This document shows positions 8,676 through 16,032 of a DNA stretch of 32,111 nt, one piece after another. A model generated the notes under the pieces. That model ran no database searches. It was not told the DNA's origin and saw nothing but the letters and a program-made list of their open reading frames with translations. Source of the DNA: JADCCX01 sp031372765 (GTDB taxonomy: Bacteria > Pseudomonadota > Alphaproteobacteria > Rhizobiales > Beijerinckiaceae); the NCBI GenBank assembly GCA_031372765.1, contig JANMLW010000028.1:1-32111 (forward strand), given 5' to 3'. The number at the start of each line of letters is the position of its first letter. Within the stretch, counting starts at the first letter, position 1. Made by a program: the position numbers and the translations under genes.

Positions 8676-9674
8676 TCACGGCAATGTCAGGATGCCGGCA
8701 TACCCATCAGCCGCACCCATGGCGAGGCGTTTGCCAGCGGCATCCCAGGCCATCGCCGTGATGGCTTTTGCCCCCTCCGCAACCTTGGGTGCACGTACCA
8801 GAATTTCGCTGGCATCGGTGAGGCGCACCAGCATGACATAGCCATCCTCGTATCCAATGGCCAGGACAAGAGAAACGGGATGGAACGCCACCTGACTGAC
8901 CCGCAAGGGGCGCACGCCGCATTCGCGCGGAGCCTTGCCCATGGGGCCATCCTTCCCGGCAAATGGCCAGATGATCGCCGCCTCGGCTCCTGATGTTGCC
9001 AGCCAGTTGCCGTCATGCGACCAGCTCATCGAGCGTGTTTTGGCGGGATAGCCCGTCATTCGCATGTGGCCCTTGTCGCTGATGCGCCATCCGTGCAGGG
9101 CATTTTCCTGCATGGATGTGACGACAAACCGGCCATCGGGCGAAACCATGGCATCGATATGCGAGCCTTTCCACACCAGTGGCTCCGGCTCCGTGCTGGT
9201 ATTGGGAAACCACAGGCTGGCCCCGTTGTAATGGGACAATACCAACCGATAGCCCTTTGGCAGAAAGGCCAGTCCACGCGCCGTTGTGGGAGCACTTATC
9301 TGACGGATATCGCCTTTGGCGCTGCGGGCAGTCACCAGCTTGCCCGTCGACCATGCCACAGCGCCATCATCTGCCGCGGCAAGCGCATCGATCCATTTGC
9401 CCCTTTCATCACCGAGAACTTCTGACTTCCCGTCATGAGAGGTACGGACAATGCGCCCGTCTTCGCCGCCCGACAGCATACCCTTTTGTGAATGGAGCGC
9501 GACAAGCATGCCATCAGCATGCGCCTGTACACGGCGCGTTTCGGCGCTGACCCTATGAATGGCGCCTGAGGTTGAGGCAAAAACAGCTTTATCGCCCGCA
9601 AATCCGCAAGCCAGCAGATGGGCATCAAGTGTTTGCGAAACAACGCTGCTGGAAAGATCGGGAGGGGAAGCCAT
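8676..9674 (-). CDS. WD40-repeat beta-propeller protein
   Basis: This 332-residue protein has repeated beta-blade units containing dipeptides such as W-S/T, for example SMSWSHDGNWLATSGAEAAI, AFHPVSLVLAIGYEDGYVML and AMAWDAAGKRLAMGAADGYA. Further degenerate blades lie in the N-terminal half (DGMLVALHSQKGMLSGGEDG, ALAAADDGAVAWSTG). No signal peptide or membrane span is seen, so it is likely a cytosolic scaffold. The ATG at 9674 is preferred over a TTG 15 bases upstream. It shares strand and close spacing with the small-protein, DUF2937 and mutS genes downstream and the URC1-like gene upstream. Partners are unknown. Confidence 0.85.
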   Translation of the reverse strand: MASPPDLSSSVVSQTLDAHLLACGFAGDKAVFASTSGAIHRVSAETRRVQAHADGMLVALHSQKGMLSGGEDGRIVRTSHDGKSEVLGDERGKWIDALAAADDGAVAWSTGKLVTARSAKGDIRQISAPTTARGLAFLPKGYRLVLSHYNGASLWFPNTSTEPEPLVWKGSHIDAMVSPDGRFVVTSMQENALHGWRISDKGHMRMTGYPAKTRSMSWSHDGNWLATSGAEAAIIWPFAGKDGPMGKAPRECGVRPLRVSQVAFHPVSLVLAIGYEDGYVMLVRLTDASEILVRAPKVAEGAKAITAMAWDAAGKRLAMGAADGYAGILTLP

Positions 9675-9740
9675 GGCTGCTCGATACAAGAAACAGGCAA
9701 GAGGTCAAATGGAGAGAGCGCAGGCAACCATAATACCGGT

Positions 9741-10997
9741 TCAGAACTTGTCCAGCTCCCGCCCCTTGACTTTGCTCAGGCCATCCGCATCCTTTGCACC
9801 ATCAGGCGCATAGTATCCGGCGGCCTTTTTCGCTTCCATCTCCACCGAGGCATCCTGCGGCACCATCTCATCCGGAATGGGCACGCGCTCGCCGATCTCG
9901 ATACCGGAATTGACCATGGCGTCGTACTTCATGTTGGACATCGACATCAGTTTGTCGATGCGCTGAATACCCAGCCAATGCAGGATATCGGGCATGAGCT
10001 GCTGGAAACGCGCGTCCTGCACACCGGCCACGCATTCCGTCCGCTCGAAATAGGTTGAGGCGCTGTCGCCGCCTTCCTGGCGCTTGCGGGCATTATAGAC
10101 CAGAAACTTGGTCACTTCGCCCAATGCGCGGCCTTCCTTGCGGTTATAGACGATGAGCCCTACGCCACCTTTCTGCGCCTCACGGGTGCATTCCTCGATG
10201 CCGTGAATGAGATAAGGCCGGCAGGTGCAGATATCCGAGCCAAACACATCCGAGCCGTTGCATTCATCATGCACACGACAGGAAATGCGGTGCTTGCCCG
10301 AGGACAGCTTGGCAGCGTCCCCAAAGATATAGGCGGTCATGCCGCCGATCGGCGGAAAGAACACCTTGAGGTCGGGCCGCGTCACCAGTTCGGGAAACAT
10401 CCCGCCTGTCTGCTCGAAAAGCTGGCGGCGCAAATTGGTCTCCGATGTGCCGAACCGCTCGGCAATGCCCGGCAGATACCACACCGGATCAACCGCGATC
10501 TTGGTGACGGCAATATCGCCGCCCTCCTTCATGATATCGCCATCGGCCTTGATATGGCCTGCTGCCATCCGCGTCTGAATTTCCGGCAAGGTCACCCGCG
10601 CCTTGGTAATGGCGATGGTGGGGCGAATATCGGTGCCTTCGGCGATTTCGCGGGCGTAGACCTCAGCGGGCATATGCCCCCATGGATCCATCGAGACGAT
10701 CTTCGACGCATCAAGCCATTGCGGATGCGGTCCTATTTTCACAGGTGGATGCGTGTTGTGCAGATCAGGCCGGGCCAGCGGATTGAGCGCGCCGGACGAA
10801 ACGGCCAGGGCGCGGTAAAGCGAATAAGCCCCGCCCACGGCACCAATCACGTTGCGATCGGCAGGGCGTGTCACCGTGCCGATCAACGGGCCACGTTCCT
10901 TGGGATTGGCGGCACCCCAAAGAATGGGAAAACGCGCCTCTCCCGGCTCGGGATGCGAGGTGAGGCGGATGTGGCCTGTGCGGTTGACGCCGGTCAT
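9741..10997 (-). CDS. URC1-type GTP cyclohydrolase II-like protein
   Basis: This 418-residue protein carries a RibA-like C-terminal domain. The zinc site is CNGSDVFGSDICTC (Cys 246, 257 and 259; C-x10-C-x-C). The catalytic segment VYNRKEGRALG has Tyr 284 and Arg 286. The roughly 200-residue N-terminal domain has no counterpart in ordinary RibA, and no RibB domain is present. This architecture matches URC1 of the yeast uracil-catabolic (URC) pathway and its bacterial relatives, so a role in pyrimidine degradation is more likely than in riboflavin synthesis. The usual DUF1688 (URC4) partner is not adjacent. GAAGGG lies about 10 bases before the ATG. The GTP substrate is inferred from the family. 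Confidence 0.85.
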   Translation of the reverse strand: MTGVNRTGHIRLTSHPEPGEARFPILWGAANPKERGPLIGTVTRPADRNVIGAVGGAYSLYRALAVSSGALNPLARPDLHNTHPPVKIGPHPQWLDASKIVSMDPWGHMPAEVYAREIAEGTDIRPTIAITKARVTLPEIQTRMAAGHIKADGDIMKEGGDIAVTKIAVDPVWYLPGIAERFGTSETNLRRQLFEQTGGMFPELVTRPDLKVFFPPIGGMTAYIFGDAAKLSSGKHRISCRVHDECNGSDVFGSDICTCRPYLIHGIEECTREAQKGGVGLIVYNRKEGRALGEVTKFLVYNARKRQEGGDSASTYFERTECVAGVQDARFQQLMPDILHWLGIQRIDKLMSMSNMKYDAMVNSGIEIGERVPIPDEMVPQDASVEMEAKKAAGYYAPDGAKDADGLSKVKGRELDKF

Positions 10998-11045
10998 GCG
11001 GGCTTGCCCTTCGTAACTTTCGCTAAAGGCAGCCCAGAACGCGCA

Positions 11046-11070
11046 AAGCCCTCACGCATTCGGAGGGCTT
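11046..11070. other. 8-bp stem hairpin upstream of the URC1-like gene
   Basis: AAGCCCTC (11046-11053) and GAGGGCTT (11063-11070) form a perfect stem around a 9-base loop, in the 140-bp gap between the TPR gene stop and the URC1-like start, both on the minus strand. Neither strand has a T-run after it, so a classical terminator is unlikely. It could be an mRNA processing signal, a leader structure or a repeat remnant. Confidence 0.4.
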
Positions 11071-11137
11071 CGGTGATCGGGCATACGCCTTCGATCTGAT
11101 TGAAGATGCGGGCATATCAGGATTTCGTCAAGGCCGA

Positions 11138-11968
11138 TCAACGCTTCGGCTGCGCCTGGGCCTTCTTGTCCAATGTCTGCATCTGACGCCAGCTGTTGTT
11201 CTGGGCCGTCATCGAACGCACGAAATCCATGTTGGCAGCAGCATCGGCAGGAGCCAGATCCTTGGAAGCCATCTGTTCGGAATCACGGTATTTACCTTGC
11301 AAAGCCAGCACAAGTGCCAGATTTCCCCTCACCCGGGGTGATGCGGCCGGATTGTTTACAGCCTGACGCAAGATGGTTTCAGCTTCGCCCAAGCGGTTGG
11401 AAAGGGCATAGGAAAGACCGAGATTGGATAGGATATTGGGTTCACCCGGTGCCAGTTGCAGGGCCGCCTGATAATACTGCTGCGCATCAGTGTGCTTGCC
11501 CATCTGGTCGGCAATGGCCCCTTGCGTCGAGAGCACGCGCCAGTCCGGCCTGTCAGGCGCATGAGCGCGGGAAAGCACTTCCTGTGCCTCACCGAAACGG
11601 CCACCATCTGCCAGTGCCTTGCCAAGCGCTGCGGCCACCTCGCGGTCCGTCGGATTTTTTACGGCTGTTGATTGCAATACAGCGATGGCCTGGTTGATCT
11701 GGCCAATGTCACGCAGCATCTTGCCATAGGCGAGCGAGGTGCGCTTGTCACCGGGGCGCTTGTCATACTGGAGGCCCAATTGCTCCGCCGCTACGCGCTT
11801 TTCCGCTTCAGTCATGCTGCTGGTGTTGCGACCGATGGAGCCGGTAATATCCCCGCCATCGCGCTTGAGGCAACCACCAAGTGCCAGCGCCAGACAGGCA
11901 ACCGTGGCCAGCCTGGCGGTTCTTGACCGATTGGAGGTTATGGGAGAAGCACGCGACACCATGGTCAT
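11138..11968 (-). CDS. TPR-repeat lipoprotein (TadD-like)
   Basis: This 276-residue exported protein has a basic N-terminus and a hydrophobic segment ending in the lipobox LGGC, giving a lipidated cysteine near residue 33. A spacer and four to five tetratricopeptide repeats follow (about residues 60-235), for example LAYGKMLRDIGQINQAIAVL and LSNLGLSYALSNRLGEAETIL. The fold resembles TadD of Flp pilus systems, but no tad genes are in the window, so a general envelope scaffold is equally possible. The start is uncertain among ATGs at 11968 and 11962 and a TTG at 11977. It is transcribed divergently from the unknown three-gene locus across 206 bp; shared regulation is possible but not shown. Confidence 0.8.
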   Translation of the reverse strand: MTMVSRASPITSNRSRTARLATVACLALALGGCLKRDGGDITGSIGRNTSSMTEAEKRVAAEQLGLQYDKRPGDKRTSLAYGKMLRDIGQINQAIAVLQSTAVKNPTDREVAAALGKALADGGRFGEAQEVLSRAHAPDRPDWRVLSTQGAIADQMGKHTDAQQYYQAALQLAPGEPNILSNLGLSYALSNRLGEAETILRQAVNNPAASPRVRGNLALVLALQGKYRDSEQMASKDLAPADAAANMDFVRSMTAQNNSWRQMQTLDKKAQAQPKR

Positions 11969-12174
11969 GGTCCACAACAGGAATGATCAGATAATTGTAT
12001 TTTGTTAACCCTAATGCATCGTTAACCGCCACGATCCTGCACCGATTATTCGCATTCCCTTGTCCGCAAGACGAGCCGGTGGGCGTGAACCCCTTGCAAC
12101 TGTCACATATCTCGCCCACATTCGGCGCACGTGCAGTCTGACGGGTTGCCGTCAAAAGATTCAGGGAGACAGTT

Positions 12175-13365
12175 ATGGCCAATACAGCCACCGCAACGCC
12201 GGTCGTCATCAAGACACCCATGCAATATCTCGACAAGGCTGTTGGCGCACTGCGTGATCTGGGCTTGCAGCCGTCCAAGGTGGAGGATGCGCCCATCAAT
12301 GCGCTGCTCGAAAAAATTTCCGATCTCGACAAGGACAAGATCGCGGTTATTGCCCGCACCCTGGGGCAAGCCTCGGTGTTCAACGATGTTGTGCGCGAGC
12401 AGACAGCCGCCATGGATATTGGCACGCGCTATCAGGATATCGCCGAGAGTTTCAATTCGATCCGGGATGATTCCAAGAAGATGGTCGACCAGATTGCCGA
12501 TGGCAAGATCGACATCCTTGAGCGTGTTACCAATGTCTGGATGAAAATTTCACGCGGTGACATCGCCGACCGATTTGACAGCATCAAGAAGAAGTATCTG
12601 GAAGTTACGGCCTCGACCAAGGACCAGATCAAGCGGGAGGGTATCATCCTTGATTCCTACCGTGATTTTCGCGGTGCCCTGAAGCAGTCGGAAGTCATGG
12701 CGCTTGAGGTACTGAAAACGGCAGAGGAAAAACTGACGGCCGAGAAAAAGGCGCTGGAGAATGCATCAACCGCCGTCTCCGGTTTCGCTGGCACCGAACC
12801 GGCTGACCGGGCCCGCCTGGAGATGATCCGCGATGAACATCTGCGCCGCACGCAGGACGAGGACAAGCGCTACCAGATTTCCAAGGACCTTTCGGACAAC
12901 CTGACCATTTCCTACAACACCTCGGAAGTGGTGATGGCGCGCCTGATGCAGACCACCAATGCCAAGGAGCGCGTCTATGCCCAGGCTGTGATGTTCTTCT
13001 CGACCAACGACAGCGTACTGACCGCATTGAAAGCGTCGTTCACCGGCATGTTTGGCCTGCACGAGTCGACCCAGACACTGGAAGTGATGAAGGAAGGCAT
13101 GTCCAAGAGCCTCGAAACCCTCGGCGATATCGGCGACAAGGTGCAGGAATCAGCTGTGCGTGCCGGATACGGACCGACCATCCGCGCTGATGCCGTGAAA
13201 AAGCTGGTGGACAGCGTTGTCGGCTTTCAGGAGCGCTCCATCGGGATTGTCGATGAAATGCGCAAGCTGTCGACGCAGAATGCCGCTGAAATCCGCGATG
13301 CGGTCGAGGATGGCAAAAAGCGCATCGCCAAACTGGTGGCAGAAGGCAAGGCACTGGGGGTTTAA
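12175..13365 (+). CDS. all-helical protein of unknown function, gene 1 of a trio (TelA-like in character)
   Basis: This 396-residue protein has no signal peptide and no membrane segment, and it is rich in Lys, Glu, Asp and Ala. It appears almost wholly alpha-helical with coiled-coil stretches, for example at about residues 165-205 (ALEVLKTAEEKLTAEKKALE). The second half (FSTNDSVLTALKASFTGMFGLHEST) recalls the organisation of TelA/KlaA toxic-anion-resistance proteins, but I see no decisive motif. Relatives in Rhizobiales are, from memory, often named cell surface protein without support. GGGAG lies 6 bases before the ATG. It is the first gene of a plus-strand series with the membrane protein and the coiled-coil protein downstream. 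A role in envelope stress or membrane remodelling is inference. Confidence 0.75.
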   Translation: MANTATATPVVIKTPMQYLDKAVGALRDLGLQPSKVEDAPINALLEKISDLDKDKIAVIARTLGQASVFNDVVREQTAAMDIGTRYQDIAESFNSIRDDSKKMVDQIADGKIDILERVTNVWMKISRGDIADRFDSIKKKYLEVTASTKDQIKREGIILDSYRDFRGALKQSEVMALEVLKTAEEKLTAEKKALENASTAVSGFAGTEPADRARLEMIRDEHLRRTQDEDKRYQISKDLSDNLTISYNTSEVVMARLMQTTNAKERVYAQAVMFFSTNDSVLTALKASFTGMFGLHESTQTLEVMKEGMSKSLETLGDIGDKVQESAVRAGYGPTIRADAVKKLVDSVVGFQERSIGIVDEMRKLSTQNAAEIRDAVEDGKKRIAKLVAEGKALGV

Positions 13366-13377
13366 GTTCGGAACGGT

Positions 13378-13433
13378 CCTTCTCCCCTTGCGGGAGAAGG
13401 TGGCCTTCGCGTTAACGAAGGTCGGATGAGGGG
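13378..13433 (+). repeat. two-hairpin palindromic repeat, left copy (RIME-like)
   Basis: Hairpin 1 is CCTTCTCCC-CTTGC-GGGAGAAGG (13378-13400), a perfect 9-bp stem. Hairpin 2 is CCTTCG...CGAAGG (13404-13421). The copy ends with GGATGAGGGG. The same layout occurs inverted at 13497-13548. It resembles rhizobial intergenic mosaic elements (RIME) in general form; family membership is unverified. Confidence 0.8.
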
Positions 13434-13496
13434 TTTCGCCAACATGAGCCATTTCATTTCCGGTAAAAAAGTGCGCAGCAAGAGAGCTTCGCAAGA

Positions 13497-13548
13497 CCCC
13501 GCATCCGCCTGCCAGCCGGCAGGCACCTTCTCCCGCGGGGGGAGAAGG
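13497..13548 (-). repeat. two-hairpin palindromic repeat, right copy, inverted
   Basis: Read on the minus strand it starts with CCTTCTCCC-CCCGC-GGGAGAAGG (13548-13526), continues with CCTGCC-GGCT-GGCAGG (13523-13508) and ends in GGATGCGGGG. The first hairpin keeps the same stem as the left copy. The second has a different sequence but the same stem-loop form. Its outer edge (GGAGAAGGAGGAG on the plus strand) also provides the purine-rich ribosome site for the gene at 13563. Confidence 0.8.
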
Positions 13549-13562
13549 AGGAGCTAGATTGA

Positions 13563-14522
13563 ATGAGCACAGCAGTTTCAACGTCCCTTGCCGCGACAGA
13601 TGCCAAGCCCAAGACCCTCGATGAGGTGATGCTGGCGATGGATGTGGTCGATACCTTGCGCCATCAGGATAAACTGGTGGAACGCGAGCTGGACGAGACA
13701 CGTCGCGAAGGCGACCTGCTGGAGCGGTTGCGCTCTATCTACAAGAGCCAGGGCATCGAGGTGCCGGATGAAGTGATCCGGCAAGGTGTTGAGGCGATCA
13801 AGCAGGACCGCTTCGCCTATACGCCACCAAAACCGGGCATTGGCGTCAGCCTTGCCAAACTGTGGATTGCCCGCAGGATGATCGGCAGGGTTGCCGGAGC
13901 GATCCTTGTTGTGCTGGGCCTTGGCGCGGGTGGCTGGTGGTTTGGTGTGGAAGGCCCCCGGCGCGCCGAAGTGGCGCGCATTGAGCGCGAGATTGTCGAG
14001 ATCATCCCCCGTGGCCTGATACAGGGCCATCAGGAAGCGCTGGCCGAAGCGAAGGTAGAATCTGCCCGCACAAGAGCCAACCAGCTTCTGGCCGATGGTC
14101 GCACGTCTTTGGCGCGCCGCGATGCTGCTGGTGGGCGCAAGGCCATTGATGAGCTCGAGGCGCTGCGTTCCACCCTTACACGGGACTATGCGCTGCGCAT
14201 TGTCTCGCGGCCCGGTGAGCAGACAGCGGTATGGCGTGTACCGCAGCGTAACCCCAATGCCCGGAACTATTACGCCATTGTCGAGGCTGTCGATGCCAAT
14301 GGTCGTGTTCTGCCCCTGCCCGTCCAGAGCGAGGAGGACGGCAAGACTCTCACCGTCACCAAGTTTGGTGTGCGCATTTCACAGGACGTGTTTGAGGGCA
14401 TTGCCCGCGACAAGCGCGACGACGGCATCGTCCAGCGCAGCCGTTTGGGTGAAAAAAAGCGTGGCGAACTCGACGTGACCTACACCATGCCCGTTATGGG
14501 CGGATTGATTACCGCGTGGTAA
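13563..14522 (+). CDS. single-pass membrane protein, gene 2 of a trio (probably DUF6384)
   Basis: This is a 319-residue protein. Residues 1-100 are cytosolic, charged and helical (LDEVMLAMDVVDTLRHQDKL). One membrane span lies at about 109-129 (RVAGAILVVLGLGAGGWWFG). A helical stalk covers about 130-200. A C-terminal domain of about 110 residues looks beta-rich (NPNARNYYAIVEAVDANG, ending in VMGGLITAW). From memory it matches the uncharacterised DUF6384 family; this was not checked. With arginines on the N-terminal side of the span, the C-terminal domain probably faces the periplasm, though a basic patch follows the span too. GGAGGAG lies 9 bases before the ATG. The third gene starts 7 bp after its stop. 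Its function is unknown. Confidence 0.8.
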   Translation: MSTAVSTSLAATDAKPKTLDEVMLAMDVVDTLRHQDKLVERELDETRREGDLLERLRSIYKSQGIEVPDEVIRQGVEAIKQDRFAYTPPKPGIGVSLAKLWIARRMIGRVAGAILVVLGLGAGGWWFGVEGPRRAEVARIEREIVEIIPRGLIQGHQEALAEAKVESARTRANQLLADGRTSLARRDAAGGRKAIDELEALRSTLTRDYALRIVSRPGEQTAVWRVPQRNPNARNYYAIVEAVDANGRVLPLPVQSEEDGKTLTVTKFGVRISQDVFEGIARDKRDDGIVQRSRLGEKKRGELDVTYTMPVMGGLITAW

Positions 14523-14529
14523 ACCCAAA

Positions 14530-16032
14530 ATGATTTCAGGCCGTGATGCGCTCGCCTCCATAGAACAGGTCATTGCCAAGGCCCGCACCAGCGAAACCAC
14601 GCTGGACGCCAGTCTGCGCTCCGCCGAGGAGCAGGCCGCCCGCTTGCGGGCTGAGCGCGCTGCGGCCTTCCAGCAACTCGCCCGCATCCGGCTTGATGCC
14701 TTTGCCCAGGAAGGCGTGGTGCAGCAGCTTGACCATGCCGAGCGCCGGGCACTGGATATGGTCAAGGACCGCACCGCCCAGCTCAAACAGCAGGCAACCG
14801 CACGGGCAGCGCTTTTCAACGCGGTGCAGACCACAGAGGCTGAACGCCACCGCAAGGCCGGCGTGCTTGAGCAGGCGTTGGCCGGACTGGAAGCCGTGAG
14901 AAGTGCGGCCCAACCCAAAATTCGCGCCTCCGCGGCCTGGAAAGCACAGGAAGCGCGCATTGCTGCCGCTCTCAAGGTGGTCGAGGAAGCCGACAAGAAA
15001 GCCACTGTTTCAGAGGCGGACCGCGAGGAAAAGCGCAAGCCTTATGAGCAGGATGCGCTGTTCATGTATCTGTGGAAGGCGAAGTTTGCCCAAGCTGAAT
15101 ACGATGCCGGATTTCTTGCGCGATTCTTTGATCGTATGATCGCCAAGAAGGTGGGCTATCCCGATGCCCGCGCCAACTATGCCATGCTGAATGAAATCCC
15201 GCTGCGCCTGCGCGAACACGCCGAGCGGTGCAGGGGTCAGGTCGAGAAGGAACGTCAGGGGCTTGTGAGCGCGGAAAGTGCTTCCCTTCGCGAACTTGGT
15301 GCCGGTGATCTTGTGACCAAGGTGGAGACCGCAAGGCAGACTCTTATTGTGGTGGAAAAAGACCTTTCAGGTAAAAACCAGGCTTTGGCGGAATTCGAAT
15401 CCCGTACCGCCGCCGCCGCTCAGGACCCTGCCTATGTCAACGCCGTGACGATTCTGGCGGAGGCTGACAGCCAGCAGGACATCCGCGAACTCTATGCCGA
15501 GGCGGCCAGTACCCGCACCAAGGATGATGAGCGCGCCGTTGGCCAGATTGAGAAGATCGACAAGAAGCTGATGCAATCCGAGCGCGAGATCGAGACAATC
15601 CGCGCAGAAGCTCGCGATATGGCGCGGCGTCGGGCAGACGTCGAGCGCGAGCGTGATCACTTCCGGCAGCGTGGCTATGACAACCCCTACGGGGGCTTCC
15701 GCAATGAAGGCATTCTGGGGCAGGTGCTGGGTGGCATCCTGCAAGGCTCGATTCAAGGATCCATCCTGCGCGATACCCTGAGGGACGGCTATCGCCAGCG
15801 CGAAAACCCATGGGGCAGCGGCCCGGTGGTGCAGGTTCCCGACTGGACGAATTCCCCCTCGCCACAATCGGGCGGAAGCTGGGTGCCACCATGGCTGGAT
15901 AACAATTCCAGTGGTGGTGGCAGCTGGCTCCCGGGTGGATCAGGCGGCGGATCAGGTGGTGGGGACAGCGGAGGCTGGGGCGGCGGTAGTGGCGGCGGCG
16001 GAGATGGTTTCTCCACGGGCGGTGATGTCTGA
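14530..16032 (+). CDS. coiled-coil protein with glycine-rich tail, gene 3 of a trio
   Basis: This 500-residue protein starts 7 bp after the previous stop with no clear ribosome site, so translation is probably coupled. Residues 1-370 are nearly all helical, rich in Ala, Glu, Arg and Gln, with long coiled coils and a more globular insert (about 175-225, FMYLWKAKFAQAEYDAGFLA). A short Gly/Ile segment (ILGQVLGGILQGSIQGSIL, about 397-415) could be a membrane-interacting helix. The last 60 residues are almost only Gly, Ser, Asp and Trp, such as GGDSGGWGGGSGGGGDGF. No signal peptide is seen. Similar glycine tails end some TPM-domain and surface proteins. Its 3' end overlaps the convergent yeeE gene by 81 bp. 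Not recognised; its function is unknown. Confidence 0.75.
   Translation: MISGRDALASIEQVIAKARTSETTLDASLRSAEEQAARLRAERAAAFQQLARIRLDAFAQEGVVQQLDHAERRALDMVKDRTAQLKQQATARAALFNAVQTTEAERHRKAGVLEQALAGLEAVRSAAQPKIRASAAWKAQEARIAAALKVVEEADKKATVSEADREEKRKPYEQDALFMYLWKAKFAQAEYDAGFLARFFDRMIAKKVGYPDARANYAMLNEIPLRLREHAERCRGQVEKERQGLVSAESASLRELGAGDLVTKVETARQTLIVVEKDLSGKNQALAEFESRTAAAAQDPAYVNAVTILAEADSQQDIRELYAEAASTRTKDDERAVGQIEKIDKKLMQSEREIETIRAEARDMARRRADVERERDHFRQRGYDNPYGGFRNEGILGQVLGGILQGSIQGSILRDTLRDGYRQRENPWGSGPVVQVPDWTNSPSPQSGGSWVPPWLDNNSSGGGSWLPGGSGGGSGGGDSGGWGGGSGGGGDGFSTGGDV

Noticed and set aside
11046..11070. Hairpin as a rho-independent terminator of the TPR gene
   Set aside because: The stem is good, but no T-run follows on either strand, so I list it only as a hairpin.
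10203..11099. 298-codon plus-strand frame opposite the URC1-like gene
   Set aside because: It lacks motifs, is rich in His/Arg as expected for an antisense frame, and the minus strand has an intact zinc-site enzyme.
12004..12026. Two GTTAAC sites as a CtrA-binding box
   Set aside because: The TTAA halves are 13 bases apart, whereas CtrA sites need TTAA-N7-TTAA.
15900..16020. Glycine-rich stretch as a tandem DNA repeat or CRISPR-like array
   Set aside because: The repeats are irregular GGT/GGC codon runs within an open frame, with no fixed unit or spacers.
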